In this document: positions 12,284 through 24,560 of the stretch, in pieces
Layout: each line of letters starts with the position of its first letter
Numbering within the stretch: the first letter of the stretch is position 1
Assembly (NCBI RefSeq): GCF_003711515.1
Contig: NW_021167081.1
Location: 2,970,483 to 3,034,482 of the forward strand
Length of the DNA stretch: 64,000 nt
Origin: Sodiomyces alkalinus F11
Taxonomy: Eukaryota > Ascomycota > Sordariomycetes > Glomerellales > Plectosphaerellaceae
Reading direction: 5' to 3'
Notes under the pieces: model-generated
What the model saw: only the letters and a program-made list of their open reading frames with translations
Databases searched by the model: none
Told to the model about the DNA's origin: nothing
Made by a program: the position numbers and the translations under genes

Positions 12284-12337
12284 TTTTAATTGCTCTACCC
12301 TCTAAGGGCGCGAAGACCGTTAAGGAGAGTCACTAAG

Positions 12338-15300
12338 ATATCTAACTATCACGAAATAAATAATCCTACCTTCGATTTTAACAAGGCTATTAGTTAGTTC
12401 GAGCGGTAGCTCCATGATAGTAAGACCGCCTTTATAGAAAACGCCCACGACCCCGCCGATAAAGAACACGACAGGAACATGCCGGAACCTAATATTACTC
12501 CTACCTCTACTACTATACCGGCACCTATTCCTACCCCTACACCCGCTCCTATTCCCGCACCTACCACTACTTCTACCTCTATTACCGTCCCCGTCCCTCC
12601 TATAACTATAACGGGACCCGTGTATGACCCTAACCTGCCTCTATATATAAACGTTAACCCAGCCACGCTAACGGAGGAATAACTAGACGAACACGTTAAG
12701 TGGATAAAGGCGTGGAACCACTATAAGCGTAAGCTTACTTATCTCGCTAAGATTAAGGCAGATACTACTACCGATATTACCGCCGCTATTAACCCCATTA
12801 TTAATTCTAACCCGGCTAATATCACCTACTATCGTATAGCTGAACCTCAACGTCGCGTTATCATAACCCTATTAGGATCCTAGTATTCCCACGATATATC
12901 CACGACGTTATCTATACACGGGTCCGCCACCTAGGCTAAGTTTAATTTCCCTCTGCCTAAATAGGATAGTATATCCTAGGCTAAGTATCGCACATTTATC
13001 TAGGAAACTAACTAGCGGTTTAACCCAGATTCTTCATCCTTTCCCACGGACGCTACAAAGAACTACTTCGTTACATTATGCCTCCCCTACTACTTTAAGG
13101 AACGCTAGTAGGCTAAACTACGATATAAGTACCATAGCGACTCTAATAGAGTTACCTAGGCCGCCCTATAGACCTAGCTATCCTGTTAGGTTGACGATAA
13201 CGATACCCGCCTACGGGAAGTAGCGGTATAGATCCAGAGCGAATCCATCTTATCCTAGAGAGAGGGAGAGACCTACGCTAAGTTTATATAACGGTGGGAA
13301 GCCCCAGAGTGGGACCTACCGGGCGAGCTCCTAGACTAATAGAGGATTTAGATACTAATAAGGGTGCTCCCGCCTATTCGGGACTATATAGTGTTTATAG
13401 GGATTCCTAAGAACTACTAGGCTCTAGCCCCGGTCTATTATAGGGCTAAGGCTTTAACCATTAACGATAGACTAGCCGTTACTCGAGCAGACTTTTAGTC
13501 TAATACCTAATAACGTCGTTTCCGTTCGCGTGCCCTAGGATAGAGTACCTAGACAGCGACCTACGGTTCTACTAGTATCCCCGCGTCTACCCCTATATCT
13601 GCCCCTACGCTTACCCTAACCTCTGCTCCTAGCTACCCTATACGCTGTAGACTATTATCGTACCTCGACTCTATCACTTACTATAACTATAACTAAAAGG
13701 GGCACTACGCTACTATATACCCTAGCCCTCGGGTATAGCATTCGAGTAATAGTAACCTAAATACCTAACTGGTGTCTATATCTTATCCTATAGTCGGCTA
13801 TATCACGGGTAAGGTGCCCTAGGGATAATACCCACATCGAGTAACCCCCTTTACCACTACTATACCGGTAGAGGCGCGTGTCTCCTTTCGCCGAGGTAGG
13901 GAATAAGTGTAGACGTCGGCTCTCCTTAACGGAGGCCCCGATATTAACGTTTTGGATCGGTCCCTCCTAGGACCTAGTTAGGTCCCTAAGGGGTCCCCGG
14001 TTCCGGTATCCTGGATTACGGAAGGATAAATAAAGATAACTCTAGGATCCACCTATAGGATTATTATCGCTACCGACTACTAAGAACGTAAGAGGGTATA
14101 ACGCGCCGAGTTCTATATTATAAACCTTACGGGCGTAAAAATCATCCTAGGGAGGCCGTGGCTTATACCCGTTAACTCTAATATTAATTAGCAGTGTAGT
14201 ATATAGACCTACCCCTTAACCTACGTAGAGCTAAGTATAGTTATATCCCTAAAAGAGCTACGTAGGGCAGTTAGATAAGCTAAGTCTATCCTTACTCTAA
14301 CCTATATAGGTTCCACGCGGGTCCTACGTATCGGCCACATTAGCCTTAACGGCCTAGAAAACCCTTTAGTAGGATATAGAGATAAATTCTTAGAGGCCGG
14401 GGAACCCCCTACGCTACCGGAATAGTATTAAGATATCGCTAACGTTTTTAACGTCGAAAACGCCGGACGGCTACTAACGTATTAGTAGTAGGACTACGCT
14501 ATAAAGATTAAGGAAGGGAAGAAGCCCCCTTAAAGCCCGATTTACCTCCTCGCCGCGCAGGAATTAAAGGTGCTACGCTAGTATCTATAGGATACCATTA
14601 CGAAGGGGTAGATTAGACTATCTACTAGTCCGGCCAGCGCCCCTATCCTATTTAATCCTAAGAAGGGTGGGAAGCTACGGTTATATATCGAGTATAGGGG
14701 GTTTAATAAGGTAATAGTCGAGGACCGTACCCCCTTACCCCTGATCCACGAAATCTTAGATCGGTTATTATCGGCGTAGTACTGTACTAAGCTGGATCTT
14801 AAGGATATATACTATCGGCTACGGATTCGAGAGGGCGACGAGTACGGACGAAATACGGCCACTACGAGTACCTTATTATGCTATTCGCGTTAACTAACGC
14901 CCCCGCGAGCTTCTAACCGTATATTAACCAGGCGCTAATAGGCCTTATCGATACTATTTACGTCGCGTACCTTAATAATATCCTTATCTATAGTACGGAC
15001 TTAGTTACCTACCACGTACACGTCCGCGAGGTCCTAACTAGGCTTAGGCAGTAATCCCTATATACTAACCCTGATAAAGATAAGTTCGAGACTAAAGATA
15101 TTAAATTCCTCGGGTTTATCTATAGCCTAGATAGGCTCCGTATAGATCAGGCTCGCGTTAAGGCTATCCCCGACTAGGAGCTCCCTAATAGTATTAAGAA
15201 GATATAGGTCTTCCTGGGGTTTACGGGTGGTTACAGGCGTTTTATTAAGAACTACTCTAGGGTAGCCGCCCCTCTTATAGACTATCTTAAAGGGGGCCCT

Positions 15301-17700
15301 ACTAAAGGGCCACGCCGGGGTCCTTATGCTTTCCTAGTAAGCCTAGGTCGCGTTCGAAGAAATAAAGCTATTATTTTACAAGGCACCGGCCCTGCGGTAT
15401 TTTAACCCTACTCTACTAATACATATTAAGCTAGATACTTCCGCTTTTACTATTAGCGCCGTTATCAATTAGCTTAAGGACGGGCTATAAATACCTATAG
15501 CGTTTATATCTCGTAAGCTCCGGGGCGCCGACCTTAATTATAGTATACCCGATTCTGAGCTTATAGCTATTATTAAGTCTTTTCAGACGTGGCGGCACTA
15601 CGTGGCTTATAGTTAGAGCCCTATAGTAGTCCTAACAGACTACCTAAACCATCGCCACCTACTAGATAAGCCGAAGCTTAAGGGGCAGCGCGCGCGGTGG
15701 CTTAAGGAGCTCGCCCCGTTTAATTTTAAGATCCGGCACCGCCCGGGAACGTTAAATCCCGCGGATAGGTTATTAAGGAAGCCCTAACACGCGCCTTATA
15801 AGCGCGCCCTGGTTACTAACCGGGCTAAGACGGTAGAGTCTTTTTCGAAGCGTTTTATTATAGGGTATATCGGGAACCAGGATAGTTCCCGTAATAGCCC
15901 CCGTTCTGATTTTCCCGCTCCTCCTATCTTACCGAAGGTTATAGAGATATAAACGGATGACCTGTCTTTAAAGCGTTCTACCTTAGGCCTATATAGGACC
16001 CAGGATAGTACCCGCGCTATTCCCGCTCCTCGTATCTTACTGGAAAAGGTGGTTAAGATGTAAGCGGATAATCTTTTTTTAGAGCCTATATCAAGGCATT
16101 TGATTTTAGGCCTTATCGGGAACTAGCGTGGTTCCCGTACTACCCCCGAGTCTAACCCTGTTTTTCCTGCTCTTAATTCCCCCACCTTACTAGAAAACGT
16201 AGTAGAGGCGTAAGCGGATAACCTTTTTTATACTAGATAGCGTAAGGCCCACGGTAATAATACTATGTACGGATATTAGTCTAGGAGTAGTGGTATCCTT
16301 TATTTTAAGAATCGCGTTTTCGTGCTGGACTACTCTAGCCTCCGATAAAAGGTCCTATAGTATTTCTATAATAGACCCAGCGTGGGTTATTATATGATTA
16401 TAAGGACTATTAAGAGGATTTCGGACTTCTACTTCTAGGATTATTTACCTAGGGATATCCGGTAGTTTATACTTACCTACACCATTCATTAACGAACTAA
16501 GCCGCGGCACTATAAGCTATATGGCGAGCTAGCGAGTCTTTTAGTGCCTTAGCACCCCTTTATAAAGATATCTATTAACTTTCTTACGGGCCTACCGCCG
16601 GTTTATAGCGAGGCTATAGATAGGAAACAGGATACTATCCTTATAGTAGTATACCGCCTAATAAAGTACTCGATTTATATCCCCTTAAGTAGTGACCTGA
16701 TAGTAGAAGGACTTACTAAGTCTTTATAGTATCACGTTTTCCGTACTTTCGGCCTACCTAATAGTATTATCTTAGACTAAGGCTCGCTATTTATAAGTCG
16801 TTTTTAGGTAACCTTATATCGGTGTCTCAGCACCGTATAACGCGTATCTATAGCGTAGTACCCATAGACGGATAGATAGACGGAGCGATAGAACCAGAAC
16901 CTCGAGTATTACCTGTGTGTATTCTATTCGCAGGAATAGGATAACTAGTTTAACCGGTTACCGTTAGTAGAATTCACCTATAATATAGCGTGGTATTCTA
17001 TAATACGTTATACCCTATCCGATACCCTAATAGGCTATAACCTAAGGGGACCTAATAAAGAATAGTGTCCGAGGGTAGGCGAGGTCGGCGCCGCCGAAGC
17101 CGAGACCCGGGCGGAATACCTTATAGCCTAGCGCCGTTCTATTTCGGACCTTATTAAGAGGGTATAGGCCTTCTACAAACGATACTATAATAACGGCTAT
17201 ACCTAGCGGAGGTTTATAGTAGATAAGTACGTCTTACTATCCACGAGAATATCCGATAGAAAAGTCCCTTTAAGAAGCTTAGCAATAAGTTTATCGGGCC
17301 GTATAAGGTGACTAAGATCGTCGGCACGTATAGCCTAGCCTACTAATTAGAACTACTAAAAGGTATAAGGATTTATAACGTATTCCCGGTTTCCCTGCTA
17401 AAACTATAGAGGTTCCGCGATAGGTTATAGCCGGAGCTACCCGTGGTCGACGTCGAACTGGATTTAGATAAATACGAGGTCGCAGCTATCCTAGACTATC
17501 GATATCAGGGTAAACGACGCTAGTATCTAATTAAATAGGCCGGCTATAGCGACGAAGAAAACACCTAGGAGCCGAAGCGGAATATCCCCGATAAACTCGT
17601 CGACGCCTTCTTTAAGGCGAGACTATTAGGGAACTAGACGAGTTTATACACTATTCCTATAGGAGACCTTATAGACACGACGTAAGGATATCGTTCTATC
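12338..17700 (+). pseudogene. Gypsy D gag-pol relic with chromodomain
   Basis: The frame begins at ATA (12338, a RIPed ATG) followed by SNYHEINNPTFDF, and runs as one Gag-Pol frame. A Pro/Thr-rich segment spans 12479-12660. The zinc knuckle near 13680-13725 reads YYNYNxKGHYATIYP, with Cys changed to Tyr. The protease is at about 13950-14200. RT starts with [16 protein letters not shown] (about 14720), and its active site is now AYLNNILIYS. RNase H reads KLDTSAFTISAVI at about 15430. The integrase core at about 16560-17100 has the usual fungal order. The chromodomain at 17460-17620 reads YEVAAILDYR then GYSDEENT. A deletion of roughly 8 bases near 14845, just before KYGHYEYL, shifts the frame. 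The fold assignments are secure; the stop is not defined. Confidence 0.9.
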
Positions 17701-18234
17701 CTTCCCCCTCCTTACGGATAACGAGACTTACTAGGGACTAAACGGGCTTACACACTATCCCCGTAACGGCTATATTAACCTAGAAAACCCTTTAGTAGGC
17801 TGTGGAGATAAATTCTTCGGCAGGGAAACCCCCTTATCCTAGACCGGGACTATATAGGCGTTATTACCTCGGTTGCTGTTTTCTTCCTTTTAAGCGTTCT
17901 GCTTCCGACCCTGTTCTTATTCCTTTAGTATAACAGCTTATCGCCCTTAAACTTTATTTACCTCTACTTTTCCCCTTAATTAACCGTCACGATAGAACAC
18001 GATTATATTATAAGGGAAGTATAGTTAGAACCGTTAGGGTTACGGTAGGAATACCCTAAAGCTAGTTTAAAAAAAAAAGGAAAAACCTAACCCGAAGGCT
18101 AATAAAAAACCTGAAAAAAAAACAAATAACCGTTTCCTTTATATATACTATCACGGCCCTTTCAGGGCGTCCTTAAACACCACTAACTTATCGTCTAGAG
18201 GAGTAGGCTCCCGCCTAGCCACCTTATTACTATT

Positions 18235-19610
18235 ATCCTCTATATACCCAGCTCTACCCCGTAATAGTAGTCGCTATTCCCCCCTCTTACCCACCACCCG
18301 CGGATAGTATCGAAGGCCGTAGAGATAGAGGCGTCTTCGCCTTCTACTACTTCTTCTTCTTCTTCCCTAACAAAGGAGTTAAGGGCGTTAAAGCCTTCTT
18401 CCCCTTTTTCACTAATAAGGCCGGCACTATATCGTTATCGTCGGGCACTTTATAAGGATCCGGGGGACCCTAAGGACCTTACGGCATAAAGCCTTAAGGT
18501 TACGTATAATTACCGTTACTAAATATGTCGTTACCTATAAAGATAACCCCCGCAGGGGCTAAAGTAAACCCTAAAGGTGTAGGCAGGTCTTCCTAGGCCT
18601 AAGCCTAGGCTAGGTTAAGAGCGGCTATCTACCTAAAAGCAGTAGCTGTCTACTCCTAGGCCGGGAGGTCGCGCTTATATAACGCGAGGCATTATTATTT
18701 ACTATTAAGGCGTTTTTGCTTAACGGTAAGACGCTACAACTATAGCCCGACGAATTACTTAAGGACCGACTTTATACTATTAAGCCTCTCGTAGATATCT
18801 TCCGCTATTTTCTAGCGGGCGTCGGTAACTTCCTTAGCTTAACGCCGAGTAGTTATAGCTTCCTCGGTAGATAACCGGTTAACCTTTAGCGCCGCTTAAC
18901 CTAGAGCCTCTCTAAGGATCACCTAGTATCGAACTGGTATAGCCTAGTACTATATAGGATTAGTGAAGGAACTATATAGGACTAGTAGAGGGATATAGTT
19001 AATAGGAAGGACTATAATACTTATACGGCAACTCTTATTTAGGCTACCTTTCTTAATAGCGATAACTAAAACCTTTTATAGCTGCTCCGTAGTATTCTTA
19101 CCGGTGATAGGAAGCTATTATAAGTATTAGAAGACGGGCCCACGGAGTAGTCTATAATAGGACGAAGTATAAGGAAAACGATAAAGATATAGGACTTACT
19201 TCCCGGCATTTTAGGCTATTATGCTTAGAGTAATAGTGGTACTTATTTATAGGCAAACCGTTATCGGCGTGTTAGTATATCTCGGCCTTAATAGTATATA
19301 TCTTCTCCTTAAAGTTAATCGTTACTAACTTACCCGTATAACGTATATAGGGGGCCCTTAGATCCCCGCCTATACCGATATCCACTATCTTTTAGCGTGG
19401 AGCGACCGACGGCGTAGTAATGGACGTTAAAGGCGTAGCCGTAGTAGGAGTAAGAGGCGCTAGCGTAATAGGCTACGTGGCGGACTACCTAGTGGACTAT
19501 AAGGATAACGCCGTAGCCGTGGTCTTAAGCCTTTTAGAGGCTCGCGTTATACTCGCGGGAGTAGCGGCATGGTTATTATTATCGTTATTATCTCCCTAGG
19601 AAGGTATAAT
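18235..19610 (-). pseudogene. Antisense accessory ORF of Gypsy D (unknown protein)
   Basis: I do not recognise this protein. On the strand opposite gag-pol, a frame runs from about 19610 down to 18235 with only RIP-type stops or small shifts. Order: an Asn/Asp-rich start; a Ser/Thr/Pro-rich region; a conserved block containing DIGIG, DLRAPYIRYTGKL, INFKEK, HADNG and YYSKHNSLK (about 19190-19390); a stretch rich in hydrophobics; a helical region (about 18690-18850); and a lysine-rich C-terminus (GKKKKK). Gypsy E (63050-64000) keeps the same block in the same frame with many substitutions, which argues for past selection. A GA-rich tract at 19779-19808 (CT-rich on the ORF strand) lies upstream and could be a promoter. 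Confidence 0.7.
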
Positions 19611-20314
19611 AACTACGCGTGGTTAGCTAGTATTATAGGCCAGAGATATTTAAAAGCACTTATAAGACGGTAGTTAGTTAATTAATTAGTTAATTAAGAC
19701 TATAAATCGTTAGTATACGATATTTCGGATTAGACAGGACTTACCGAAACAGAGTAACACGATCGAAAAATTAAGTATAGAAGAGGAAGAAAAGAATAGG
19801 AAGAGGAATAACGGCAGAATTATAAGATATCACCTTAATAGTAGTTATATAGGCACCTATTGTTAGTATAAAGAAGGAAGCTACGAAGCTCACGGAAAGA
19901 GTAACGACGGGCCCTATATAACACTATAAAAGGGAGTCTTTATAGATAGATTAAAGGGATATCCTAGGTGGATAAAGGGACGAATTCGAAGGCCCGGGAA
20001 GGAACCTGTTTAGAGCCTATTAGGGTCCCGGATAGAATATTAGCTTTTTAGTCTCGGGTTAAGGATAGAGTGGCCTTTATTAGTGGTTTCTGGTTAATGG
20101 ATTAAAGGGAGAGAGTGTATACCAGGGTTAAAGCCACGGCTAAGAAGGCTCCGTGTAGGAACCCGTCAGGGGCCTATTAGGGTTCTGTCGTGGAAGGCTC
20201 TGGTTCGGGGTATTAGGGGATTTAGGGAACGGACTCGGGGGCTAGGCTCGGAGGAGCCGAGGCCGGTATAGAGCGGGCGCTCCTAAGGATAAGAGTATCC
20301 GGGGGAGGTCGCTA

Positions 20315-20666
20315 TATCAGGTGTCTATAGTAGTGGTTATAATAGGTCCCTGGTACAAACCTATAGGGGTCCAGGTATGCTTAGTCTAAGACCCCTCGAG
20401 GTATAAATAAAGTAAGTTATGATACAGTAAAGAGCATAGTCCCTCTAAGTAAATAAGGTAGCCCTTGAGGAAGTAAATAAGGAGTCCTCGAGGAATAGAG
20501 AGTAGTCTTAAGGAGCGAGGGAGCCTCCCCCTTTAAAGGGGAGGCCAGCGATTAATCTGATTCTTTGGTTATACCTACGTTCTGACCCTATTATAATCCC
20601 ATCGTGATTACACCTTGTTCCTTACTTAACCCTACCTTTTCACTCTTTACGACTACGTATTTAACA
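20315..20666 (+). repeat. Gypsy D 3' LTR
   Basis: 352 bases, a direct repeat of 11932-12283. It starts TATCAGGTG and ends TATTTAACA. Followed by CTTAT, the target duplication. Confidence 0.93.
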
Positions 20667-20671
20667 CTTAT

Positions 20672-22423
20672 ACTAATACTAATAGCTCTGTTTTAGTTAT
20701 TAACGTTATAACTATATCTTACTTATTAGCGCGCTACGCGATTATTCTTCTAAATAAGCGTATTACGAACGCTTAACTGCTTTTGCAATTAAGGGTATTA
20801 TCGGTAAATAAGGCGTTAGTGTAGATTTTCATAGTATTACTACCCCTAGTTCTAAAGTAAACCATTACCTATTAATTAGATAGAGAATTATATTATCGGC
20901 GGCCTTATAGTATATAAGCCCTGGATTAGTATTAAAGTGGTAGATCCTTAATACTATAAAAGCGATATTAGAGCGCGATAGTATAGCGGCGTATAGTATA
21001 GATCCTATCTTTCGTTAATAGCTTTTAATATTAGTCGAGGTCCATGAATAGGGTAGTAGTTTTATAACCTTAACTAGGTATATTAGGCGATAGTTACTGC
21101 TATGCTTGTTATTCGGCTTTAATAGGCGTTCTAACTTAGTAACGTAGTCGCGCTATAATAGCTAGATTTTACGGGCGGCACGGTCGCGAATAACCTTAAT
21201 ACTAAGGAACTACTATAGAGGATACTTACCTTATAGATTATAGTGGCGTTATAGCTTATTAATAGCATGCTTCATCTATGCCTTATATTATTCTTTATAA
21301 GTAATCACGACATCGTCGACGTAGAAGAATAGGATCAAACCACGATGTAGGAAGTAATATTGTTTATACGGTATTATCTAGAAGCTATCCGTTAATAGGA
21401 TAGCCGAAAATTGCTTTTACTAGAGTCATAGGGACTTCTTAAGGCCATATAACGCCTTTTTAAGGTGTAAAGGACTCCTAGGGCCGGGAAACCTAGCGGC
21501 GGGTATATAAAGATATCGTGGGGGAGGGGCGTATATATAAAAGCATTTATAACGTCGAATTATAATAGCGTAAGGTTAAAACGGGCGGCGAGTACTATTA
21601 TTGCGCGGAATAACTGTCCTGCTAACGTGGCTGCGTACGTCCTCCGGGGAGGATTAATATTATTAATCTCCTCATACTATTAGCCGTGCTTTGTCTTTAT
21701 ATAGAAAACTATACTTATCGAATTTATATATTATCACCTATATCGAGTTCAGAAACTGATTTCTATCTGTTACGGACGCCGGCACCCGTATCCACGATAC
21801 TACCTCCTTATAGCTCTGTAAGTAGTCTTCTTATACGTATCGGAATAGGTGGCTATAAGGGTATTAGGGTGTATTATAAGGGTTTTTGGAGGAGGAGGGA
21901 TGTTTTTATAATAGATCTCCTAGGCCGAGGCTACTAGGGCTATACTTCCCGAGGCTACTATCCGGGGTATACTTCCCGAGACTACTATTAGGGCTATAGA
22001 TTCGAGTAGTGGCGATAAACGCCGCTATAGCGTTATAGGAGTAGTCCTTTTAAACCGTAATTTAGTTAGCGGAATTCTATCCAAGGTACGAATATTTAGG
22101 GCGTAGCGGCTAGCGTTCAATATAGCTACCTAAAAATCTCTTTTCTAGCTATCTCCTTACCGAATTAGTCGCGCTCCTTTATGTATAAGGAGCCCTATAG
22201 CCGTAACTATAGGGGTATCGTAATTCCTTTATCTATAAGAAATCCTATAGCTATAACCGTAGAGGATTCACGATTTCCTAATATAACGGCTGCTATTAGC
22301 GCTATAACCGATAGCGGGGCAACTAGTAGAGTAGGAAGTAGTAGACCAGGCGGTTATACACAGTGATTAGACGCTATACTAGCTAGATTATACTATTTAT
22401 AACCTAAATCGTATCTATCTAGA
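20672..22423 (-). pseudogene. Copia F pol relic: reverse transcriptase and upstream spacer
   Basis: On the minus strand, RT is recognisable at about 20700-21650: the active site reads LILFFYVDDVVIT near 21315, intact here even though most Gln/Trp codons are lost. It lines up with Copia C RT (31080-32280). The stretch 21650-22423 matches the Copia C spacer between integrase and RT (30480-31080), including a GATAGCGGGG-type repeat near 22310. The left edge joins Gypsy D; the right edge at 22423 joins element H with the duplication CTTAA. Open frames at 21686-21937 and 22181-22366 on the plus strand are shadows. Confidence 0.85.
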
Positions 22424-22428
22424 CTTAA

Positions 22429-22809
22429 TAATACGCCCCATGGCGTATTATAGAAACCGCCCCTTAAAGGGGTTTACCGTGAGAACTATATTCTATAGAG
22501 GTATACCGCGGATACTAGGTATTACGGGGGTATACCGTGAGAACCGTATTCCACGGGGGTATACCGTAGAACCGATATACCACGGAGGTACCTAGTAGGA
22601 ACCAGGTAGTACCGGGCCACGGTTAGGAAGCCGGAGTATCCCCGGGGTTTCCCTGTGGATATATTAGTTTAGGGCGTCGCCCCTTAGTTAAACTAAGATA
22701 TCTTTAATTTACCCTTATATACTAGAGTAAAGATCGCCCTTTTAAACTCTAAAAGCCCTAGATCCGGCAGTACTAGCTAGCCAGGGATTTACCTAGATAG
22801 GGCTTATTA
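22429..22809 (+). repeat. Element H 5' LTR
   Basis: 381 bases, from TAATACGCCCC to GGGCTTATTA. It contains runs of a GTATACCGYR-type motif (about 22490-22570) repeated roughly every 20-30 bases. Its distal third (GCCCTAGATCCG...) is shared with the LTRs of G and K. Confidence 0.9.
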
Positions 22810-22862
22810 AATAATAGTAACTAAGCTTTTAGGTAAGGTTTATATACCGCCGCCCGGCGCGG

Positions 22863-23075
22863 ACAATATACACTAAGACTAAATAGGTATATAGTATACT
22901 AGTAGTCGTGGACTATATATACCAAGACTAAACAGGCATATAGTTTGCTAGCGAATGCTAGCGTACTAGACGTAGTGGCTTAGCGCAGACTATATATCCT
23001 AAAACTAAATAAACATATAGTAACTAGCGATCGCCGTTATAAACTACGTATACTAAGACTAAACAGACACGTAAT
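22863..23075 (+). repeat. Four 33-base hairpin repeats in the element H leader
   Basis: Units at 22863-22895, 22912-22944, 22989-23021 and 23043-23075. Each is exactly 33 bases: an 8-base arm of the ACTATATA or ACTACGTA type, a 17-base loop around CTAAGACTAAA, then the reverse-complementary arm. Element G has four matching units at 53518-53742. The arms differ between units in ways that partly keep pairing. Confidence 0.75.
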
Positions 23076-24560
23076 AAGCGATAGAACTATTATAACCGCT
23101 GGCGCGCTAGGCGAAGACGCCTCCCCTTTAATAGGTCTAGGCGTGAAGTAATAAAGGGAACCACCGTCCTCTAGTTATACACCGTAGAATATCACCTGCC
23201 TTTATAACGACTACTAGCTATAGAATTCGAGCTCCGACACCGCGATAACCTTCCTAATAAAAACTAGTTAGCGTAGGCGACTATACTACCCTGCACCGAC
23301 GCTAACTGTTCTTAACGATCGCCAAAGGGTAGAGGATAGCGACTAGACTACCCTATATATTAGCGTTCTCTGTAGAACCAGAGTCCCGATAAAACCACGG
23401 GGCGCACTAACCTTCGGATAACCGTCCCCCTTTTACTATAGTACCGAGCCACTTAGTAATTTCCCCCCCTTTTCCGTAAAGTATAGAAGGGAACCACTAT
23501 CTTCTAATTATACACCGTTGAATATTATCTATACCGTCTTTATAACGACTACTAGCTATAGAACCCGAGCTGTAATAGAAAAACCACGGTGTATATTAAC
23601 CTCCCCACCTCTAATCGCCTCCCTTTTAATAGGTCTAGGCGCGGAGTATACTAAGAAATCCACGGTTAAAGCGTAGGAATAGCGCCTATACTAACCTATA
23701 CTAGTATTTACCGTGAATCGATCCTAAGCTTTAAACTCTTCCGATATCCCCCCCTTTTACCGTAGTACTAAGCCATTTAATAATCCCCCCCCCCCTTTCT
23801 TTTCCCTTTTCCCGCGGAGTATAAGGGGAGCTAGCGTCCCCTTACTATAATCTTCCTTTTTACCCGTATTTGGCAGAGAATAGTTTCCTTCTAGCACGGG
23901 CTCGCTAACTAAAACAGCTAAATATACCGAGAATACCTAAAGCTAATAATAAAATAACCCCAAAGGGGAAAGCGTAGAACTAGTATCTGTGCCTAAGGCT
24001 CTATATCCTAATGCTTAGGGAGTATACCCTAGCCTCCGCTATAGCGTATAAGAAATAGCCTAATCGCGAGCTATCGATTTTATTATCGGATTATATAAGT
24101 CCCCTCGGAGTATCGTCCTTATTAAAAGGAGGGCTTCCCCTTATTCTACTAGTCTTAATTAGATTTATCCGAGGTTCCTTTAGCTTATCCTCCTTATAGT
24201 AGACTCGCCTTTAACCGAGACTAATAAGTTTACTAAGGCCACCCTCCGTCTATAGGCTATAACATATATACCGCTATATCCGATATTCCCAACTAGAACC
24301 CTAAGTATCTCTCAGACCTCCGGATAATACCGTGGAAAGCTATAGTACTGTACTTGGATTCTTTACGGCGTAATATCCTCGGATAGGTAAACGGCTTATT
24401 AAGCGAAAGAACCGGCGAAATAATAAAATATCGTGGCTTACTATATCCCCCTAATATATCTCCGGTATTTTATGATATATACTCCTTTCCTTTCTCTTTT
24501 TTCCTATCTAATATAAATACTATTACCGGTAAAGGACACCCGCGGGATATAGGGCTTATA
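23076..24560 (+). other. Element H non-coding leader: repeated boxes, poly-C tracts and a hairpin
   Basis: No coding frame is evident. An 80-base segment near 23155-23240 recurs at 23490-23580 (both contain ACGACTACTAGCTATAGAA). A box reading TAGTAC..AGCCA followed by 8-14 C lies at 23439-23473 and 23763-23799. A hairpin at 23997-24034 pairs GGCT...AGCC around a TTAGGG core. The box CCCGCGGGATATAGGG is at 24539-24554 and recurs just upstream of the 3' LTR at 33058-33073. All these are also present in element G. Confidence 0.65.

Larger units (their letters stand above)
11932..20666 (+). mobile_element. Gypsy D, full-length chromoviral LTR retrotransposon nested in Copia F
   Basis: An 8735-base element with two 352-base LTRs (11932-12283, 20315-20666) and the perfect target duplication CTTAT (11927-11931, 20667-20671). 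Copia F coding sequence continues on both sides. Gag and pol share one frame from about 12338. The integrase carries a C-terminal chromodomain. About 2.6 kb lie between the chromodomain and the 3' LTR; this holds an ORF on the opposite strand (18235-19610). A purine tract (GGGGGAGG, about 20301-20308) precedes the 3' LTR. The inverted element at 62028-64000 is a second copy of this family. Confidence 0.95.

Noticed and set aside
12394..12682. Valine/glycine-rich minus frame over 12394-12666
   Set aside because: It is the mirror of the Pro/Thr-rich Gag segment and has no support of its own.
19405..19600. Hydrophobic Val/Ala-rich frame on the plus strand, with a counterpart at 63056-63247 minus
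   Set aside because: Opposite strand of the conserved antisense ORF; low-complexity residues arise from GTA/GCC triplets, and the antisense frame has the conserved motifs.
22863..23075. Hairpin repeats as a CRISPR array
   Set aside because: Spacers are unequal, the units are self-complementary over the arms, and the array lies in an LTR element leader of a eukaryote.
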